Assembly: GCA_905221375.1 (NCBI GenBank)
Contig: CAJNCY010000007.1
Coordinates: 85,167-149,166 of the forward strand
Direction of reading: 5' to 3'
DNA from: a bacterium
GTDB taxonomy: Bacteria; Bacillota; Bacilli; Lactobacillales; Streptococcaceae
DNA length: 64,000 nucleotides
Shown: positions 37,286 to 47,637 of the stretch, piece by piece
Layout of the letters: each line of letters opens with the position of its first letter
How positions within the stretch are numbered: the first letter of the stretch is position 1
Made by a program: the position numbers and the translations under genes
The notes under the pieces: model-generated
Seen by the model: only the letters and a program-made list of their open reading frames with translations
The model's database searches: none
What the model was told of the DNA's origin: nothing

Positions 37286-37519
37286 ATGGACAATATCATC
37301 GATGTGTCAATTCCTGTTGCAGAAGTGGTGGATAAGCATCCAGAAGTCTTGGAAATCCTTGTGGAGTTGGGTTTTAAACCCCTTGCTAATCCCTTGATGC
37401 GCAACACAGTCGGTCGCAAAGTATCGCTCAAACAGGGTTCTAAGCTAGAAGGAACTCCTATGGACAAGATTGTCCGCACGCTGGAAGCAAATGGCTACGA
37501 AGTGATTGGATTAGACTAA
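37286..37519 (+). CDS. DUF1858 domain protein
   Basis: A 77-residue protein (IIDVSIPVAEVVDKHPEVLEILVELGF) of the DUF1858 family, related to the ScdA/RIC N-terminal module. The ATG at 37286 follows GTGGAGG; an in-frame GTG at 37274 is inside that site. It overlaps the DUF438 gene by one base (TAATG), so the two are coupled and likely act together, possibly in redox or nitric-oxide sensing. Confidence 0.8.
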   Translation: MDNIIDVSIPVAEVVDKHPEVLEILVELGFKPLANPLMRNTVGRKVSLKQGSKLEGTPMDKIVRTLEANGYEVIGLD

Positions 37520-38853
37520 TGGCAGACGAACGGATTCATGTCCTACGGGATATTTTATTAGAATTGCACAAAGGTGCCTCTCCTGAGTCGGTTCAAGAGC
37601 GCTTTGATGCGACCTTTACGGGTGTGTCAGCCATTGAGATTTCCCTCATGGAGCACGAGCTGATGAACTCAGACTCAGGTGTCACCTTTGAAGATGTCAT
37701 GGAGCTCTGTGATGTCCATGCCAATCTGTTTAAAAATGCAGTTAAGGGTGTCGAAGTAGAGGACACCGAGCATCCAGGTCACCCAGTACGGGTCTTTAAG
37801 GAAGAAAATCTGGCCCTCCGCGCAGCTTTGATTCGTATTCGTAGATTGTTAGATACCTATGAGTCTATGGAAGATGAAGAAATGCTTGCGGAGATGCGCA
37901 AGGGTTTGGTCCGTCAGATGGGACTTGTGGGGCAATTTGACATCCATTACCAACGTAAAGAAGAACTCTTCTTTCCTATCATGGAGCGCTATGGACACGA
38001 TTCCCCTCCTAAGGTTATGTGGGGAGTGGATGACCAGATTAGGGAACTCTTTCAAACAGCTTTTGCGACTGCCAAGTCACTACCTGAAGTGCCGATTTCC
38101 ACTGTAAAAGAAGATTTTGAAGCCTTTGCGACAGAGTTTGAAAGTATGATTTTCAAGGAAGAGTCCATTCTCCTTATGATTCTCCTTGAGTCCTTTACTC
38201 AGGATGACTGGCTTCAGATTTCGGAGGAGAGCGATGCCTATGGTTATGCCATCATCCGTCCGTCTGAGAAATGGGTGCCAGAACGCCAGAGTTTTGTTGA
38301 GGAAAAGATTGCAGAGGAGCCCGTACAGCTAGAAACGACAGAAGGCCAAGTTCAACAAGTTATCGATACGCCAGAAGGACAGTTTACCATTACCTTTACC
38401 CCTAAGGAAAAGGAAACAGTGCTGGACCGCCATAGTCAACAGGCTTTTGGCAATGGCTATCTTTCAGTCGAGCAGGCCAACCTCATCCTCAATCACCTGC
38501 CCATGGAAATTACCTTTGTCAATAAAGATGATATTTTTCAGTATTACAATGACAATACGCCGGCTGATGATATGATTTTCAAACGGACGCCATCCCAAGT
38601 CGGGCGCAATGTTGAACTTTGTCATCCGCCTAAGTACTTGGAAAAGGTAAAGACCATCATGAAGGGGCTTCGCGAGGGAAGCAAAGACAAGTATGAAATG
38701 TGGTTCAAGTCTGAGTCGCGAGGCAAGTTTGTCCACATTACCTACGCAGCGGTGCACGATGAAAACGGAGAATTCCAAGGAGTGCTGGAGTATGTTCAGG
38801 ATATTCAACCCTACCGTGAGATTGATACGGACTATTTCCGTGGATTAGAATAA
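37519..38853 (+). CDS. DUF438/hemerythrin-like protein with C-terminal PAS domain
   Basis: A 444-residue cytosolic protein. An N-terminal DUF438 helical region (~1-95) is followed by a hemerythrin-like four-helix region (~105-235; HYQRKEELFFPIMERYG, FKEESILLMILLE) and a PAS domain (~325-440; MEITFVNKDDIFQYYNDN...VGRNVELCHPP). This suggests a metal- or haem-linked redox/oxygen sensor. Partner of the coupled DUF1858 protein. Biochemical role not proven. Confidence 0.85.
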   Translation: MADERIHVLRDILLELHKGASPESVQERFDATFTGVSAIEISLMEHELMNSDSGVTFEDVMELCDVHANLFKNAVKGVEVEDTEHPGHPVRVFKEENLALRAALIRIRRLLDTYESMEDEEMLAEMRKGLVRQMGLVGQFDIHYQRKEELFFPIMERYGHDSPPKVMWGVDDQIRELFQTAFATAKSLPEVPISTVKEDFEAFATEFESMIFKEESILLMILLESFTQDDWLQISEESDAYGYAIIRPSEKWVPERQSFVEEKIAEEPVQLETTEGQVQQVIDTPEGQFTITFTPKEKETVLDRHSQQAFGNGYLSVEQANLILNHLPMEITFVNKDDIFQYYNDNTPADDMIFKRTPSQVGRNVELCHPPKYLEKVKTIMKGLREGSKDKYEMWFKSESRGKFVHITYAAVHDENGEFQGVLEYVQDIQPYREIDTDYFRGLE

Positions 38854-38862
38854 GGAGAAAAA

Positions 38863-39117
38863 ATGAGTTACGAACAAGAATTTATGAAGGAATTTGAAGC
38901 TTGGGTCAATACCCAAATCATGATCAACGACATGGCGCATAAGGAAAGCCAAAAAGTCTACGAAGAAGACCAAGACGAGCGTGCCAAAGATGCTATGATT
39001 CGTTACGAAAGTCGCTTGGATGCTTATCAGTTCTTGCTTGGTAAGTTTGAAAACTTCAAAGCAGGCAAGGGATTCCATGACTTGCCAGAAGGCTTGATTG
39101 GTGAGCGAAATTATTAA
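38863..39117 (+). CDS. DUF1912 family protein
   Basis: An 84-residue charged helical protein (MSYEQEFMKEFEAWVNTQI...GFHDLPEGLIGERNY), a streptococcal conserved protein of unknown function. It begins 9 bases after the PAS protein with AAGGAG before the ATG. Confidence 0.78.
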   Translation: MSYEQEFMKEFEAWVNTQIMINDMAHKESQKVYEEDQDERAKDAMIRYESRLDAYQFLLGKFENFKAGKGFHDLPEGLIGERNY

Positions 39118-39169
39118 ACGAGATAGATTCTTGATTTTTTACTAAAATCTTGATAGAATATTTATATTA

Positions 39170-39196
39170 AATCCTTGTCAGAGCAGGGGTTTTTTA
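39170..39196 (+). terminator. Terminator after the DUF1912 gene
   Basis: AATCCTTG and CAGGGGTT pair imperfectly, followed by T6. Confidence 0.6.
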
Positions 39197-39212
39197 TTGA
39201 AAGGATTTTATC

Positions 39213-39608
39213 ATGTCAAAGAAACTCAATCGTAAAAAACAATTACGAAATAGCCTCCGTCGTGCAGGTGCTTTCTCAAGTACTGTGACGAAGGTTGTAG
39301 AAGAGACAAAAAAAGTCGTAAAACGTGCAGAACAGTCAGCAAGCCAAGCTGGTAAGGCTGTTTCTAAAAAAGTTGAACAAGCAGTAGAAGCTACCAAAGA
39401 GCAAGCTCAAAAAGTAGCCAATTCTGTAGAAGATTTTGCAGCAAACTTGGGTGGACTCCCACTTGACCGTGCCAAAACTTTCTATGATGAAGGAATTAAG
39501 TCTGCATCAGATTTCAAAAACTGGACTGAAAAAGAACTCCTTGCCTTGAAAGGAATCGGCCCAGCTACCATCAAGAAATTGAAGGAAAATGGCATCAAGT
39601 TCAAGTAA
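39213..39608 (+). CDS. Lys/Ala-rich coiled-coil protein with C-terminal helix-hairpin-helix
   Basis: A 131-residue protein. Residues ~1-80 are Lys/Ala/Glu-rich helix resembling histone H1-like tails; the C-terminal ~50 residues (LALKGIGPATIKKLKENGI) carry a helix-hairpin-helix of the Rad51/PolX type. It may bind DNA non-specifically. GAAAGGA precedes the ATG. Confidence 0.7.
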   Translation: MSKKLNRKKQLRNSLRRAGAFSSTVTKVVEETKKVVKRAEQSASQAGKAVSKKVEQAVEATKEQAQKVANSVEDFAANLGGLPLDRAKTFYDEGIKSASDFKNWTEKELLALKGIGPATIKKLKENGIKFK

Positions 39609-39621
39609 TTTTTCTTGTTCC

Positions 39622-39650
39622 TTGCATTTCCGTCAAAATCTTGCTACAAT
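39622..39650 (+). promoter_or_regulatory. Promoter of the T-box/valS operon
   Basis: TTGCAT (39622-39627) and TACAAT (39645-39650, preceded by TGC) are 17 bases apart, just before the T-box leader. Confidence 0.8.
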
Positions 39651-39656
39651 AGAGCC

Positions 39657-39865
39657 ATTAGAGGTGTTTTGAATCCCACATTTTACAGAAAGTGGCGGTG
39701 CTGAGAAGTCCACAAATGTGTCAAAACTAGTTGCTAATGGATGAAAAATTGAAATAAAAGTGTCTTTTTGTTTTAAAGACGAGAGTTGCGGGCGCTGCCC
39801 GAAATTGGGTGGTACCGCGGATAACACATTCGTCCCTGTCATGTAGATGGCAGGGCTTTTCTTTT
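39657..39865 (+). ncRNA. T-box riboswitch (valine-type, valS operon leader)
   Basis: The T-box signature GGGTGGTACCGCG lies at 39807-39819, followed by a CCCTGTCAT / ATGGCAGGG terminator with T tail (39834-39865). A stem-I region upstream contains GAGAAGTCC; GTC at 39708-39710 sits where the specifier codon is expected and reads valine, which fits valS three genes downstream. Uncharged tRNA-Val should favour antitermination. The specifier position is my reading by eye. Confidence 0.9.
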
Positions 39866-39889
39866 GCGTCTTAGTCAAAGGGGGTTGTT

Positions 39890-40468
39890 ATGAAGCAATC
39901 TTTTAAAACAAGTAAACTCTACTATGGTTTTCCTATTTTCATTTTGGGGTATCAGGACCAGAACTTTGAGCAGAATATCACGACCTGCAGTTCCTCTTAT
40001 AGCTTGGGAGATTGGCTAGTCATCGGTGTCGGAGCTAAGGAAAATGCGGCTGAGCAAATCAAGCATTACCAGAAGTTTACTGTGAATATTCCTGATGAAA
40101 ATCTCATGCTCGAGATGGAGCAGGCTGGTTTTATCAGTCATCGAGAGAAATTGAAACACATGGGACTAGACTACGAGATTTCTGAACAGACTCAGGCACC
40201 GATTTTAGAGGCCTGTCCAGTCGTATTGGACTGTCAGGTAGATCGGATTATCGAGGAAGATGGAATCTGTCACATCTTTGCCAAGATTATCGAGCGACTT
40301 GCTGATCCAGATCTCTTGAATGAGAAAGGGCATTTTAAAAATGACCGTTTTTCACCGACTTACTTTATGGGGGACGGTCACCAGCGCGTTTATCGCTATT
40401 TAGATAACCGTGTTGACCCTATGGGGAGCTTCATAAAGAAAGCGAGGAAGAAGGATGTCAAGAGCTGA
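39890..40468 (+). CDS. Flavin reductase-like (FMN-binding split barrel) protein
   Basis: A 192-residue protein with the split-barrel flavoreductase pattern (TTCSSSYSLGDWLVIGVG, TVNIPDENLMLEMEQAG, ILEACPVVLDCQVDRI). It probably binds FMN. First gene behind the T-box leader, so controlled by valyl-tRNA status. Its end overlaps the acetyltransferase gene by 14 bases. Confidence 0.82.
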   Translation: MKQSFKTSKLYYGFPIFILGYQDQNFEQNITTCSSSYSLGDWLVIGVGAKENAAEQIKHYQKFTVNIPDENLMLEMEQAGFISHREKLKHMGLDYEISEQTQAPILEACPVVLDCQVDRIIEEDGICHIFAKIIERLADPDLLNEKGHFKNDRFSPTYFMGDGHQRVYRYLDNRVDPMGSFIKKARKKDVKS

Positions 40469-41015
40469 ATTACCAGAACGATTAGAAACCGAACGACTCG
40501 TCCTACGAGTTCGTACAGTGGCAGATGCTGAGGATATCCATACCTACGCTAGTCTCTCAGAGGTCGCCTATCCAGCAGGCTTTCCTCCAGTCAAGACCTT
40601 GGAAGATGAGGTTTACTATCTAGAGCATATCCTTCCCGAACGCAATCAAAAGGAAAATCTCCCAGCTGGCTACGGAATTGTCGTCAAAGGAACCGATAAA
40701 GTCATCGGCTCTGTTGATTTCAACCATCGGCACGAAGACGATGTACTGGAGATTGGCTACACCTTACACCCAGACTATTGGGGACGAGGTTATGTGCCAG
40801 AAGCAGCACGTGCCTTGATTGACATAGCTTTTAGAGAACTAGGTCTTCACAAGATTGAATTGACTTGTTTTGGTTATAATATCCAAAGTAAACGAGTTGC
40901 AGAAAAACTTGGATTTACCCTCGAAGCTCGTATCCGAGACCGTAAAGATGTTCAAGGGAACCGCTGTGACAGTCTGATATATGGTTTGCTGAGAAGTGAA
41001 TGGGAGGTGATTTGA
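40455..41015 (+). CDS. GNAT-family N-acetyltransferase (RimJ/RimL type)
   Basis: A 186-residue acetyltransferase of the RimJ/RimL branch: LETERLVLRVRTVADA at the N-terminus, the acetyl-CoA loop DYWGRGYVPEAARALIDIAF near residues 112-131, and NIQSKRVAEKLGFTLE near the C-terminus. Substrate unknown. It overlaps both neighbours and lies in the T-box operon. Confidence 0.9.
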   Translation: MSRAELPERLETERLVLRVRTVADAEDIHTYASLSEVAYPAGFPPVKTLEDEVYYLEHILPERNQKENLPAGYGIVVKGTDKVIGSVDFNHRHEDDVLEIGYTLHPDYWGRGYVPEAARALIDIAFRELGLHKIELTCFGYNIQSKRVAEKLGFTLEARIRDRKDVQGNRCDSLIYGLLRSEWEVI

Positions 41016-41593
41016 TGCATGTTTTCATCATTGGGGCTCCAGCTTCTGGGAAAATGACGATTGGTCAAGAGTTATCTCGACTGACAGATGCTACCCTCTT
41101 TTATAACCATCAAGCCATCGATTTTGCATTAGAAATCTATCAGGACTTTACAGAGGAAATGTGGGAATTTGTTCGTGGAATCACTTTTTCTTTCCTTGGA
41201 GCAAGTGCAAGAAATCAGCGATCAGTAATTTTAACTGACGTAATTGATTTTTCAAATCAGTACCAACTGATGTATTTAAAGCAAATTCAGGATTTATTGG
41301 ATAACTTTCATCAAGAGATTCTTTTTGTGGAGTTGGAAACAAGTCTTGAAGAGCGCATGCGTCGAAATCGAACGGAGAACCGGTTGAAGCACAAGCCCTT
41401 GAAACGGCATATTGAGATATCTGAAAGAGAAATTTTAGAGACCACTGAAACCCTTCAATTAAATTCCCAACATCAACCGAATGAGTTGCACCACTACTTT
41501 AAAATAAATAATACGAATTTGTCTGCAGAAGAAGCTGCTAAGCAAATTCAAAATAAAATGAATACAATAGAGAAAGGACAAACACATGTCTAA
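41015..41593 (+). CDS. P-loop kinase-like protein
   Basis: A 192-residue P-loop protein with Walker [10 protein letters not shown] at residues ~6-14. It resembles AAA/shikimate-kinase-like small-molecule kinases. The ATG at 41015 follows GGGAGGTGA; an earlier in-frame ATG at 41000 overlaps that site. Immediately before valS, overlapping it by 8 bases. Substrate unknown. Confidence 0.75.
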   Translation: MHVFIIGAPASGKMTIGQELSRLTDATLFYNHQAIDFALEIYQDFTEEMWEFVRGITFSFLGASARNQRSVILTDVIDFSNQYQLMYLKQIQDLLDNFHQEILFVELETSLEERMRRNRTENRLKHKPLKRHIEISEREILETTETLQLNSQHQPNELHHYFKINNTNLSAEEAAKQIQNKMNTIEKGQTHV

Positions 41594-44237
41594 AGAACTT
41601 TCACCTAAATACAATCCAGCCGAGGTTGAGGCTGGTCGTTACCAAAAATGGCTTGATGCGGATGTTTTCAAGCCTTCAGGAGACCAAAAGGCTAAGCCTT
41701 ATTCTATCGTTATTCCACCACCAAACGTAACTGGTAAACTTCACCTTGGTCACGCTTGGGATACGACTTTGCAGGATATTATCATCCGTCAAAAACGTAT
41801 GCAAGGTTTTGATACCCTTTGGCTTCCAGGGATGGACCACGCGGGGATTGCCACTCAGGCTAAGGTTGAGGAGCGCTTGCGTGGAGAGGGCATTACACGT
41901 TATGACCTAGGTCGTGAGAAATTCCTCGATAAGGTCTGGGAATGGAAAGACGAATATGCCACTACTATCAAGGAACAATGGGGCAAGATGGGGCTCTCTG
42001 TAGACTACTCTCGTGAGCGTTTCACGCTTGATGAAGGTTTGTCAAAAGCTGTCCGCAAAGTCTTTGTGGACCTTTACAAGAAAGGCTGGATCTACCGTGG
42101 TGAGTTTATCATCAACTGGGACCCAGCTGCTCGCACTGCCCTTTCTGATATCGAAGTTATCCACAAGGATGTCGAAGGTGCCTTCTACCACATGAATTAT
42201 ATGCTGGAAGATGGCTCACGCGCCCTTGAAGTTGCGACAACTCGTCCTGAGACCATGTTTGGGGACGTTGCGGTTGCGGTCAACCCAGAAGACCCACGCT
42301 ACAAGGACTTGATCGGAAAAAACGTCATCCTTCCAATCGCTAACAAACTCATCCCAATCGTTGGAGATGAGCACGCCGATCCTGAGTTTGGTACTGGTGT
42401 TGTTAAAATCACTCCTGCGCACGATCCAAACGACTTCTTAGTTGGTCAACGCCACAACTTGCCACAAGTCAACGTCATGAACGACGACGGAACTATGAAT
42501 GAGCTTGCCTTCGAATTTGCAGGCATGGACCGTTTTGAAGCTCGTAAGGCAGTCGTTGCTAAGCTGGAAGAAATCGGTGCCCTTGTTAAAATCGAAAAAC
42601 GTGTCCACAGTGTTGGTCACTCAGAGCGTACAGGTGTTGTGGTTGAACCACGCTTGTCTACTCAATGGTTCGTTAAGATGGACCAATTGGCCAAGAATGC
42701 TATTGCCAACCAAGACACAGAGGACAAGGTAGAATTCTACCCACCTCGTTTCAACGATACCTTCCTCCAATGGATGGAAAATGTCCACGACTGGGTAATC
42801 TCTCGTCAGCTCTGGTGGGGTCACCAAATCCCTGCTTGGTACAATGCTGAGGGTGAAATGTACGTCGGCGAAGAAGCTCCAGAAGGTGACGGATGGACAC
42901 AAGATGAAGACGTCTTGGATACTTGGTTCAGTTCTGCTCTTTGGCCATTCTCGACAATGGGCTGGCCTGATGTGGACTCAGAAGACTTCAAACGCTACTT
43001 CCCAACTTCAACCTTGGTAACAGGTTACGATATTATCTTCTTCTGGGTGTCTCGTATGATCTTCCAATCTTTGGAATTCACTGGCCGTCAGCCATTCCAA
43101 AATGTCCTTATCCACGGTCTCATTCGTGACGAGCAAGGACGCAAGATGTCTAAATCTCTCGGTAACGGGATTGACCCAATGGATGTTATTGAAAAATATG
43201 GTGCCGATGCCCTTCGTTGGTTCCTTTCAAACGGTTCAGCACCAGGTCAAGACGTGCGCTTCTCTTACGAGAAAATGGATGCTTCATGGAACTTCATTAA
43301 CAAGATTTGGAATATCTCTCGCTATATCCTCATGAACAATGAAGGCTTGACCCTTGAGCAAGCAACTGCCAATGTGGAAAAAGTAGTCAACAAGGAAGCT
43401 GGAAATGTCACAGACCGCTGGATTCTCCACAACCTCAATGAAACCATTGGAAAAGCAACTGCCAACTTTGATAAGTTTGAGTTTGGTGTCGCTGGACACA
43501 TCCTTTACAACTTCATCTGGGATGAGTTTGCGGACTGGTACGTTGAGTTGACCAAGGAAGTCCTATACAGCGACAACGAAGAAGAGAAAGTCATCACACG
43601 TTCTGTTCTCCTTTATACTTTGGACAAGATCCTTCGTCTCCTCCACCCAATCATGCCATTCGTGACAGAAGAAATCTTTGGACAAATTTCAGAAGGCTCT
43701 ATCGTTACAGCTGCCTACCCAACTGTCAATCCAGCCTTTGAAGACCTTGCTGCCCACACTGGTGTGGAAAGCCTTAAAGACTTGATCCGTGCTGTTCGTA
43801 ATGCGCGTGCGGAAGTAAACGTAGCACCAAGCAAGCCTATCACCATCCTTGTTAAGACAAGCGATAGCGACTTGGAAACCTTCTTTAACAGCAATGTCAA
43901 CTACATCAAACGCTTCACAAATCCAGAGCACTTGGAAATCGCATCAACTATTCCTGCGCCTGAACTGGCTATGTCAAGCGTTATCACAGGAGCAGAAATC
44001 TACTTGCCACTCGCTGACCTCCTCAATGTCGAAGAAGAACTCGCTCGCCTCGACAAGGAACTGGCTAAATGGCAAAAAGAACTGGACATGGTCGGCAAGA
44101 AGCTCTCTAACGAACGCTTCGTAGCCAATGCCAAACCAGAAGTCGTCCAAAAAGAACGCGACAAACAAGCCGACTACCAAGCCAAATACGACGCGACAGT
44201 TGCACGTATTGATGAGATGAAGAAGTTGGTGAAATAA
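41586..44237 (+). CDS. valS: Valyl-tRNA synthetase
   Basis: An 883-residue class I synthetase charging tRNA-Val. HIGH-type motif [13 protein letters not shown] near residue 40, [12 protein letters not shown] near 520, an editing (CP1) domain, an anticodon-binding domain and the C-terminal coiled coil ([18 protein letters not shown]) are visible. Regulated by the upstream T-box leader. Fourth gene of its operon; a terminator follows. Confidence 0.98.
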   Translation: MSKELSPKYNPAEVEAGRYQKWLDADVFKPSGDQKAKPYSIVIPPPNVTGKLHLGHAWDTTLQDIIIRQKRMQGFDTLWLPGMDHAGIATQAKVEERLRGEGITRYDLGREKFLDKVWEWKDEYATTIKEQWGKMGLSVDYSRERFTLDEGLSKAVRKVFVDLYKKGWIYRGEFIINWDPAARTALSDIEVIHKDVEGAFYHMNYMLEDGSRALEVATTRPETMFGDVAVAVNPEDPRYKDLIGKNVILPIANKLIPIVGDEHADPEFGTGVVKITPAHDPNDFLVGQRHNLPQVNVMNDDGTMNELAFEFAGMDRFEARKAVVAKLEEIGALVKIEKRVHSVGHSERTGVVVEPRLSTQWFVKMDQLAKNAIANQDTEDKVEFYPPRFNDTFLQWMENVHDWVISRQLWWGHQIPAWYNAEGEMYVGEEAPEGDGWTQDEDVLDTWFSSALWPFSTMGWPDVDSEDFKRYFPTSTLVTGYDIIFFWVSRMIFQSLEFTGRQPFQNVLIHGLIRDEQGRKMSKSLGNGIDPMDVIEKYGADALRWFLSNGSAPGQDVRFSYEKMDASWNFINKIWNISRYILMNNEGLTLEQATANVEKVVNKEAGNVTDRWILHNLNETIGKATANFDKFEFGVAGHILYNFIWDEFADWYVELTKEVLYSDNEEEKVITRSVLLYTLDKILRLLHPIMPFVTEEIFGQISEGSIVTAAYPTVNPAFEDLAAHTGVESLKDLIRAVRNARAEVNVAPSKPITILVKTSDSDLETFFNSNVNYIKRFTNPEHLEIASTIPAPELAMSSVITGAEIYLPLADLLNVEEELARLDKELAKWQKELDMVGKKLSNERFVANAKPEVVQKERDKQADYQAKYDATVARIDEMKKLVK

Positions 44238-44244
44238 ACACAGA

Positions 44245-44270
44245 AACACGGTGGTAAGCCGTGTTTTTTT
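44245..44270 (+). terminator. Terminator after valS
   Basis: AACACGG-TGGTAAG-CCGTGTT followed by T's. It marks the left border of the accessory island. A TATAAT (44273-44278) follows at once. Confidence 0.88.
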
Positions 44271-44304
44271 GGTATAATGGAAAATAAATTAGTGAGGTTA
44301 TTTT

Positions 44305-47100
44305 ATGTTTAATATCGGAAAATTTTTAATATGGTCTGTTTGTTTCCTATTATGGTTATTTGGAAAATTAGACAGATATGATTTTAGCATCAAATTTCGT
44401 GATCTGTTCCCATTTCTATATTTTATTTATATATTCATTTATACAATAATATTAGAGAATAAAATAGTTTTTAACTTTTTAGGCTATATTCTATGTTTTT
44501 TATTTATCATTTCAGTTTATACAAACTTTATTAGTGGAGTGAGATATTCCATAAGACAAGTTAAAGCTAAGATTAAACTTGTCGAAAAAATCGATAATGC
44601 TTACCATGCTGTAAAGAAATACCTATTTGAACAGAATTTTGAGGAAGTTGCAGAAATCATTCTTGCTTCTATCTTAATTGGACTTATATATATTCAAATT
44701 AATTTTAATACACCTACTATAGATATAGTTAATAAAAGTAATATCGAAATATTGGGTTTCGTTATAGCTATCCTCACCATGTACGGAATATATATTGGTT
44801 TTTTACAATATTTGGCAAGTGATAGTAAAGCAGATATGTATTTAGGAAAAAGTAAAGTTAATTACCTTATAGAAAAATCTATTTGGTACTATATTACACA
44901 GTCTAGGCTATTCTTTTTTATGTTGTTAGCGACAATGATAGTTCCCATAGCTGTGAAATTGAATATACCTTATATTCGTGAATTCACAATTTTATGGCAA
45001 ACGTCATATGTTTTATCACTGATTATTTATATTTTTTTATTAAGTATGAGTTTATATGTCATCAGAGTTGCACTTTTAATGAAATCAAAAGCTGATGATA
45101 ATCTGAAGTATAATATATCGAAACAAATTCAGAAAAATTATACGGAAGATTTTTGGTTTTTTTATAGTAATCGACATAAATATTCAAATAATTTTATAAA
45201 AAATAAGCTAAGTAGAGATTTTTCCAAGTTAGATACAATCGAGTACGAAGAATTCATTTACAATATCTTCAGGACAGATATTGATATTAGAAATTTAAAC
45301 TACTCAATCTCAGAAAAAATATCCTCAGGCTTTCAGTTGACAAGAACTCAAAAGTTTTTGAATAAGCTTTACACAAAACTTGAAATATCTAACAAAAATC
45401 AATGGCTAAAATCATACAAAGAAAAAAATAACTCTGATTTAGGAAATGAATGGAAAGATTTTTACAGATATTTCAAGACATTTATTTATGGAAAATGGAG
45501 ATTCTTAAAACTTTATAAAGATTATTTTTCTCCTGACATTTGGCAAAATTTAATTCATGAAGATTTAAAAATTATTGACAAGCTTGTAAAATCTGATCCA
45601 ACATTAACAATTTTAAAAATAGAGTCTCCACATGAAACTAGATTTTCAGTTTCTCATCGTAATGAGAATATTAGAGAATTTCTATTTAAATTATTAGTTG
45701 ATAAACAAGATATCAATTTAAATCAAATTTTACATAATATTAATGATGAAGAACGAAATCTCAGATTAAGTGATGATAAACAATTCTTTGATTATGATTA
45801 TGAATTTTTACGATTTCAATTACTGATTCTATTAGATATATACAAAAATGGAGGTATAGATATCAATATACTTGAATTTAGACGAGCATCCAATTTCTAT
45901 TCTCAAATTTGTTTCGATTATCTAGGTACAGGAAGAACTGAAACTTTCGTACAAAACAAAATTACAGAAGCTGAGAGTGAAGAAGAAATAAAACAAAAAA
46001 GAAGAGCTGAAAAAATTCAAAACTTAATATTAAGTATGAATGAAGAATATCGATTAGCTTTTATGTTATATCAATTAATCTACACCGACTATACACAATG
46101 GGATGATAACATTGAATTTTATGATACTGAGATTAAAAAATTAATGAGTTGCGATGAAGAGCAACAAAACTACCTTTTCGAGCAAGCTAAAGAAAAAGTT
46201 TTAAGCACAACTATCAGCCATCGTATTACAGATAAGCTTTTAAATAATCTATGGACAAAACGAAAAGAAAAAATCACAGATTTTAATTGGTTTAATCAGT
46301 TTGGTAGAAGGCATCAAATGTCAGAACTTAAAATTATATATGTTCAATCGTTATTGTCAGGTAAAAGATTTTCATTCTCAAGCAGATTTAACTTTGTATA
46401 CGATTCATTAAGCTTTGGTAATGTAGTAAAAAGTACGAAGAACAGTGAAAAATGTATAAAAGTCTCTACTAATAAATTACATTGGAGACGTGTTAGAAAC
46501 AAAGAGAAAATGGATAACTTCTGCAGAGAATATTTGCTTCTTACTGATAAATTAGATTCAATTTTCACAAATGATTTTTATTCGTACAAGCAAAATGATA
46601 TACAATTATCAGTTGAATATCTTTTGAATACGAATAAAGTTGACCTATCAAATGTAATAACAAACCTATCAGTATCAAGTTTATTACGTCTTGAGCAGAT
46701 ATTAATATTTAGGGGTCAACGTAACAATCGATATTTTAACTACACTAGTAGAACAATTTTTGATTCCATGACTTCTAATAGTCCATTTTATTGGTCTGGT
46801 GGTGAAGGAGTATTAGAGTTTTATATTCTCAAAATTATTGACAGTTCTTATGATGATTTATACAAGGATACTCAATTTTTAGATGGTCTTAAACGTAGCT
46901 TGATATCTACATTGAATTTCCATAATTTCACAATCAATAAGTATGTTGAATTAATCTCTGCAAAAGTTTCAACTATATATAGTATCTCTATATTGCAAAA
47001 AGAAGAAATAATTTGTAAATTAAATGATCTTTTATACAATACTGAAACAAAAAATGTTAAGAATAAGCTAGAGTATAAGAAAGCATACAGATATAGGTAG
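44305..47100 (+). CDS. Large AT-rich membrane protein of unknown function
   Basis: A 931-residue protein I do not recognise. The N-terminal ~260 residues have about seven hydrophobic segments (near 5-20, 31-50, 54-72, 119-135, 147-170, 204-222, 232-260). The remaining ~670 residues are soluble, rich in Lys, Asn, Ile and aromatic residues. Its base composition is visibly more A/T-rich than valS or rpoE, and its codons are A/T-ending, which suggests recent transfer. A GTGAGG ribosome site precedes the ATG. Position beside a methyltransferase remnant, Fic and a TOTE-type helicase suggests a conflict or defence role, but that is inference. Confidence 0.75.
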   Translation: MFNIGKFLIWSVCFLLWLFGKLDRYDFSIKFRDLFPFLYFIYIFIYTIILENKIVFNFLGYILCFLFIISVYTNFISGVRYSIRQVKAKIKLVEKIDNAYHAVKKYLFEQNFEEVAEIILASILIGLIYIQINFNTPTIDIVNKSNIEILGFVIAILTMYGIYIGFLQYLASDSKADMYLGKSKVNYLIEKSIWYYITQSRLFFFMLLATMIVPIAVKLNIPYIREFTILWQTSYVLSLIIYIFLLSMSLYVIRVALLMKSKADDNLKYNISKQIQKNYTEDFWFFYSNRHKYSNNFIKNKLSRDFSKLDTIEYEEFIYNIFRTDIDIRNLNYSISEKISSGFQLTRTQKFLNKLYTKLEISNKNQWLKSYKEKNNSDLGNEWKDFYRYFKTFIYGKWRFLKLYKDYFSPDIWQNLIHEDLKIIDKLVKSDPTLTILKIESPHETRFSVSHRNENIREFLFKLLVDKQDINLNQILHNINDEERNLRLSDDKQFFDYDYEFLRFQLLILLDIYKNGGIDINILEFRRASNFYSQICFDYLGTGRTETFVQNKITEAESEEEIKQKRRAEKIQNLILSMNEEYRLAFMLYQLIYTDYTQWDDNIEFYDTEIKKLMSCDEEQQNYLFEQAKEKVLSTTISHRITDKLLNNLWTKRKEKITDFNWFNQFGRRHQMSELKIIYVQSLLSGKRFSFSSRFNFVYDSLSFGNVVKSTKNSEKCIKVSTNKLHWRRVRNKEKMDNFCREYLLLTDKLDSIFTNDFYSYKQNDIQLSVEYLLNTNKVDLSNVITNLSVSSLLRLEQILIFRGQRNNRYFNYTSRTIFDSMTSNSPFYWSGGEGVLEFYILKIIDSSYDDLYKDTQFLDGLKRSLISTLNFHNFTINKYVELISAKVSTIYSISILQKEEIICKLNDLLYNTETKNVKNKLEYKKAYRYR

Positions 47101-47302
47101 ATATACTCAGCATCTTGTTTTAATATATGTAACATACAGATAAACGTTTCTCTCTGGAAAGAATATAATCTGAACAACAACAATTAATTAAAAAATATTT
47201 CAATATTTGATTTTGTTGTATCTTTTTGAATGAAAAATATAAGTAAATGAACTTTTAATGATATACTAGAAAAGTCAATATTTTTAGAAAGCAGGTTACT
47301 AC

Positions 47303-47512
47303 ATGACAAATTCTGTAAGTTCGAACCGGCCTGAGAAGTACAACATTGCAGCTTTCTTCTCAGGTGTTGGGGGAATTGAGTTGGGATTTGAACAGACCAA
47401 CGAGTTCAGAGTGGTGTATGCCAATGAGTTTGATAAGTATGCACGCTAGAATGATTCATTTAATCAAACCATTCGTCCAACGGACATTTCAGATGAGTGC
47501 ATGGGATCTTGA
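47303..47512 (+). pseudogene. Truncated C5-cytosine DNA methyltransferase remnant
   Basis: From ATG 47303 the frame encodes motif I of m5C methyltransferases (NIAAFFSGVGGIELGFE) and VVYANEFDKYAR, then stops at TAG 47447-47449. Beyond it the frame still looks family-like for about 20 residues (NDSFNQTIRPTDIS) up to a TGA at 47510. After that no methyltransferase sequence remains. So an N-terminal fragment of a Dcm-type enzyme is left, with a nonsense change and a large 3' deletion. Confidence 0.85.
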
Positions 47513-47637
47513 ATATAATTCTTTCATTATTTCTCTTCATAGAACTTATTGTGAAAGATTTTTATAATTTACGCCAATTCCATACCCATTTCACCATTTA
47601 CCGATGACACATAAAAAAGAATTGAAAGGAACTTTTT

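Noticed and set aside
47100..47302. Minus-strand frame overlapping the 931-residue gene end
   Set aside because: AT-rich DNA gives chance frames; no ribosome site or family resemblance. The gap shows nothing else I can support.
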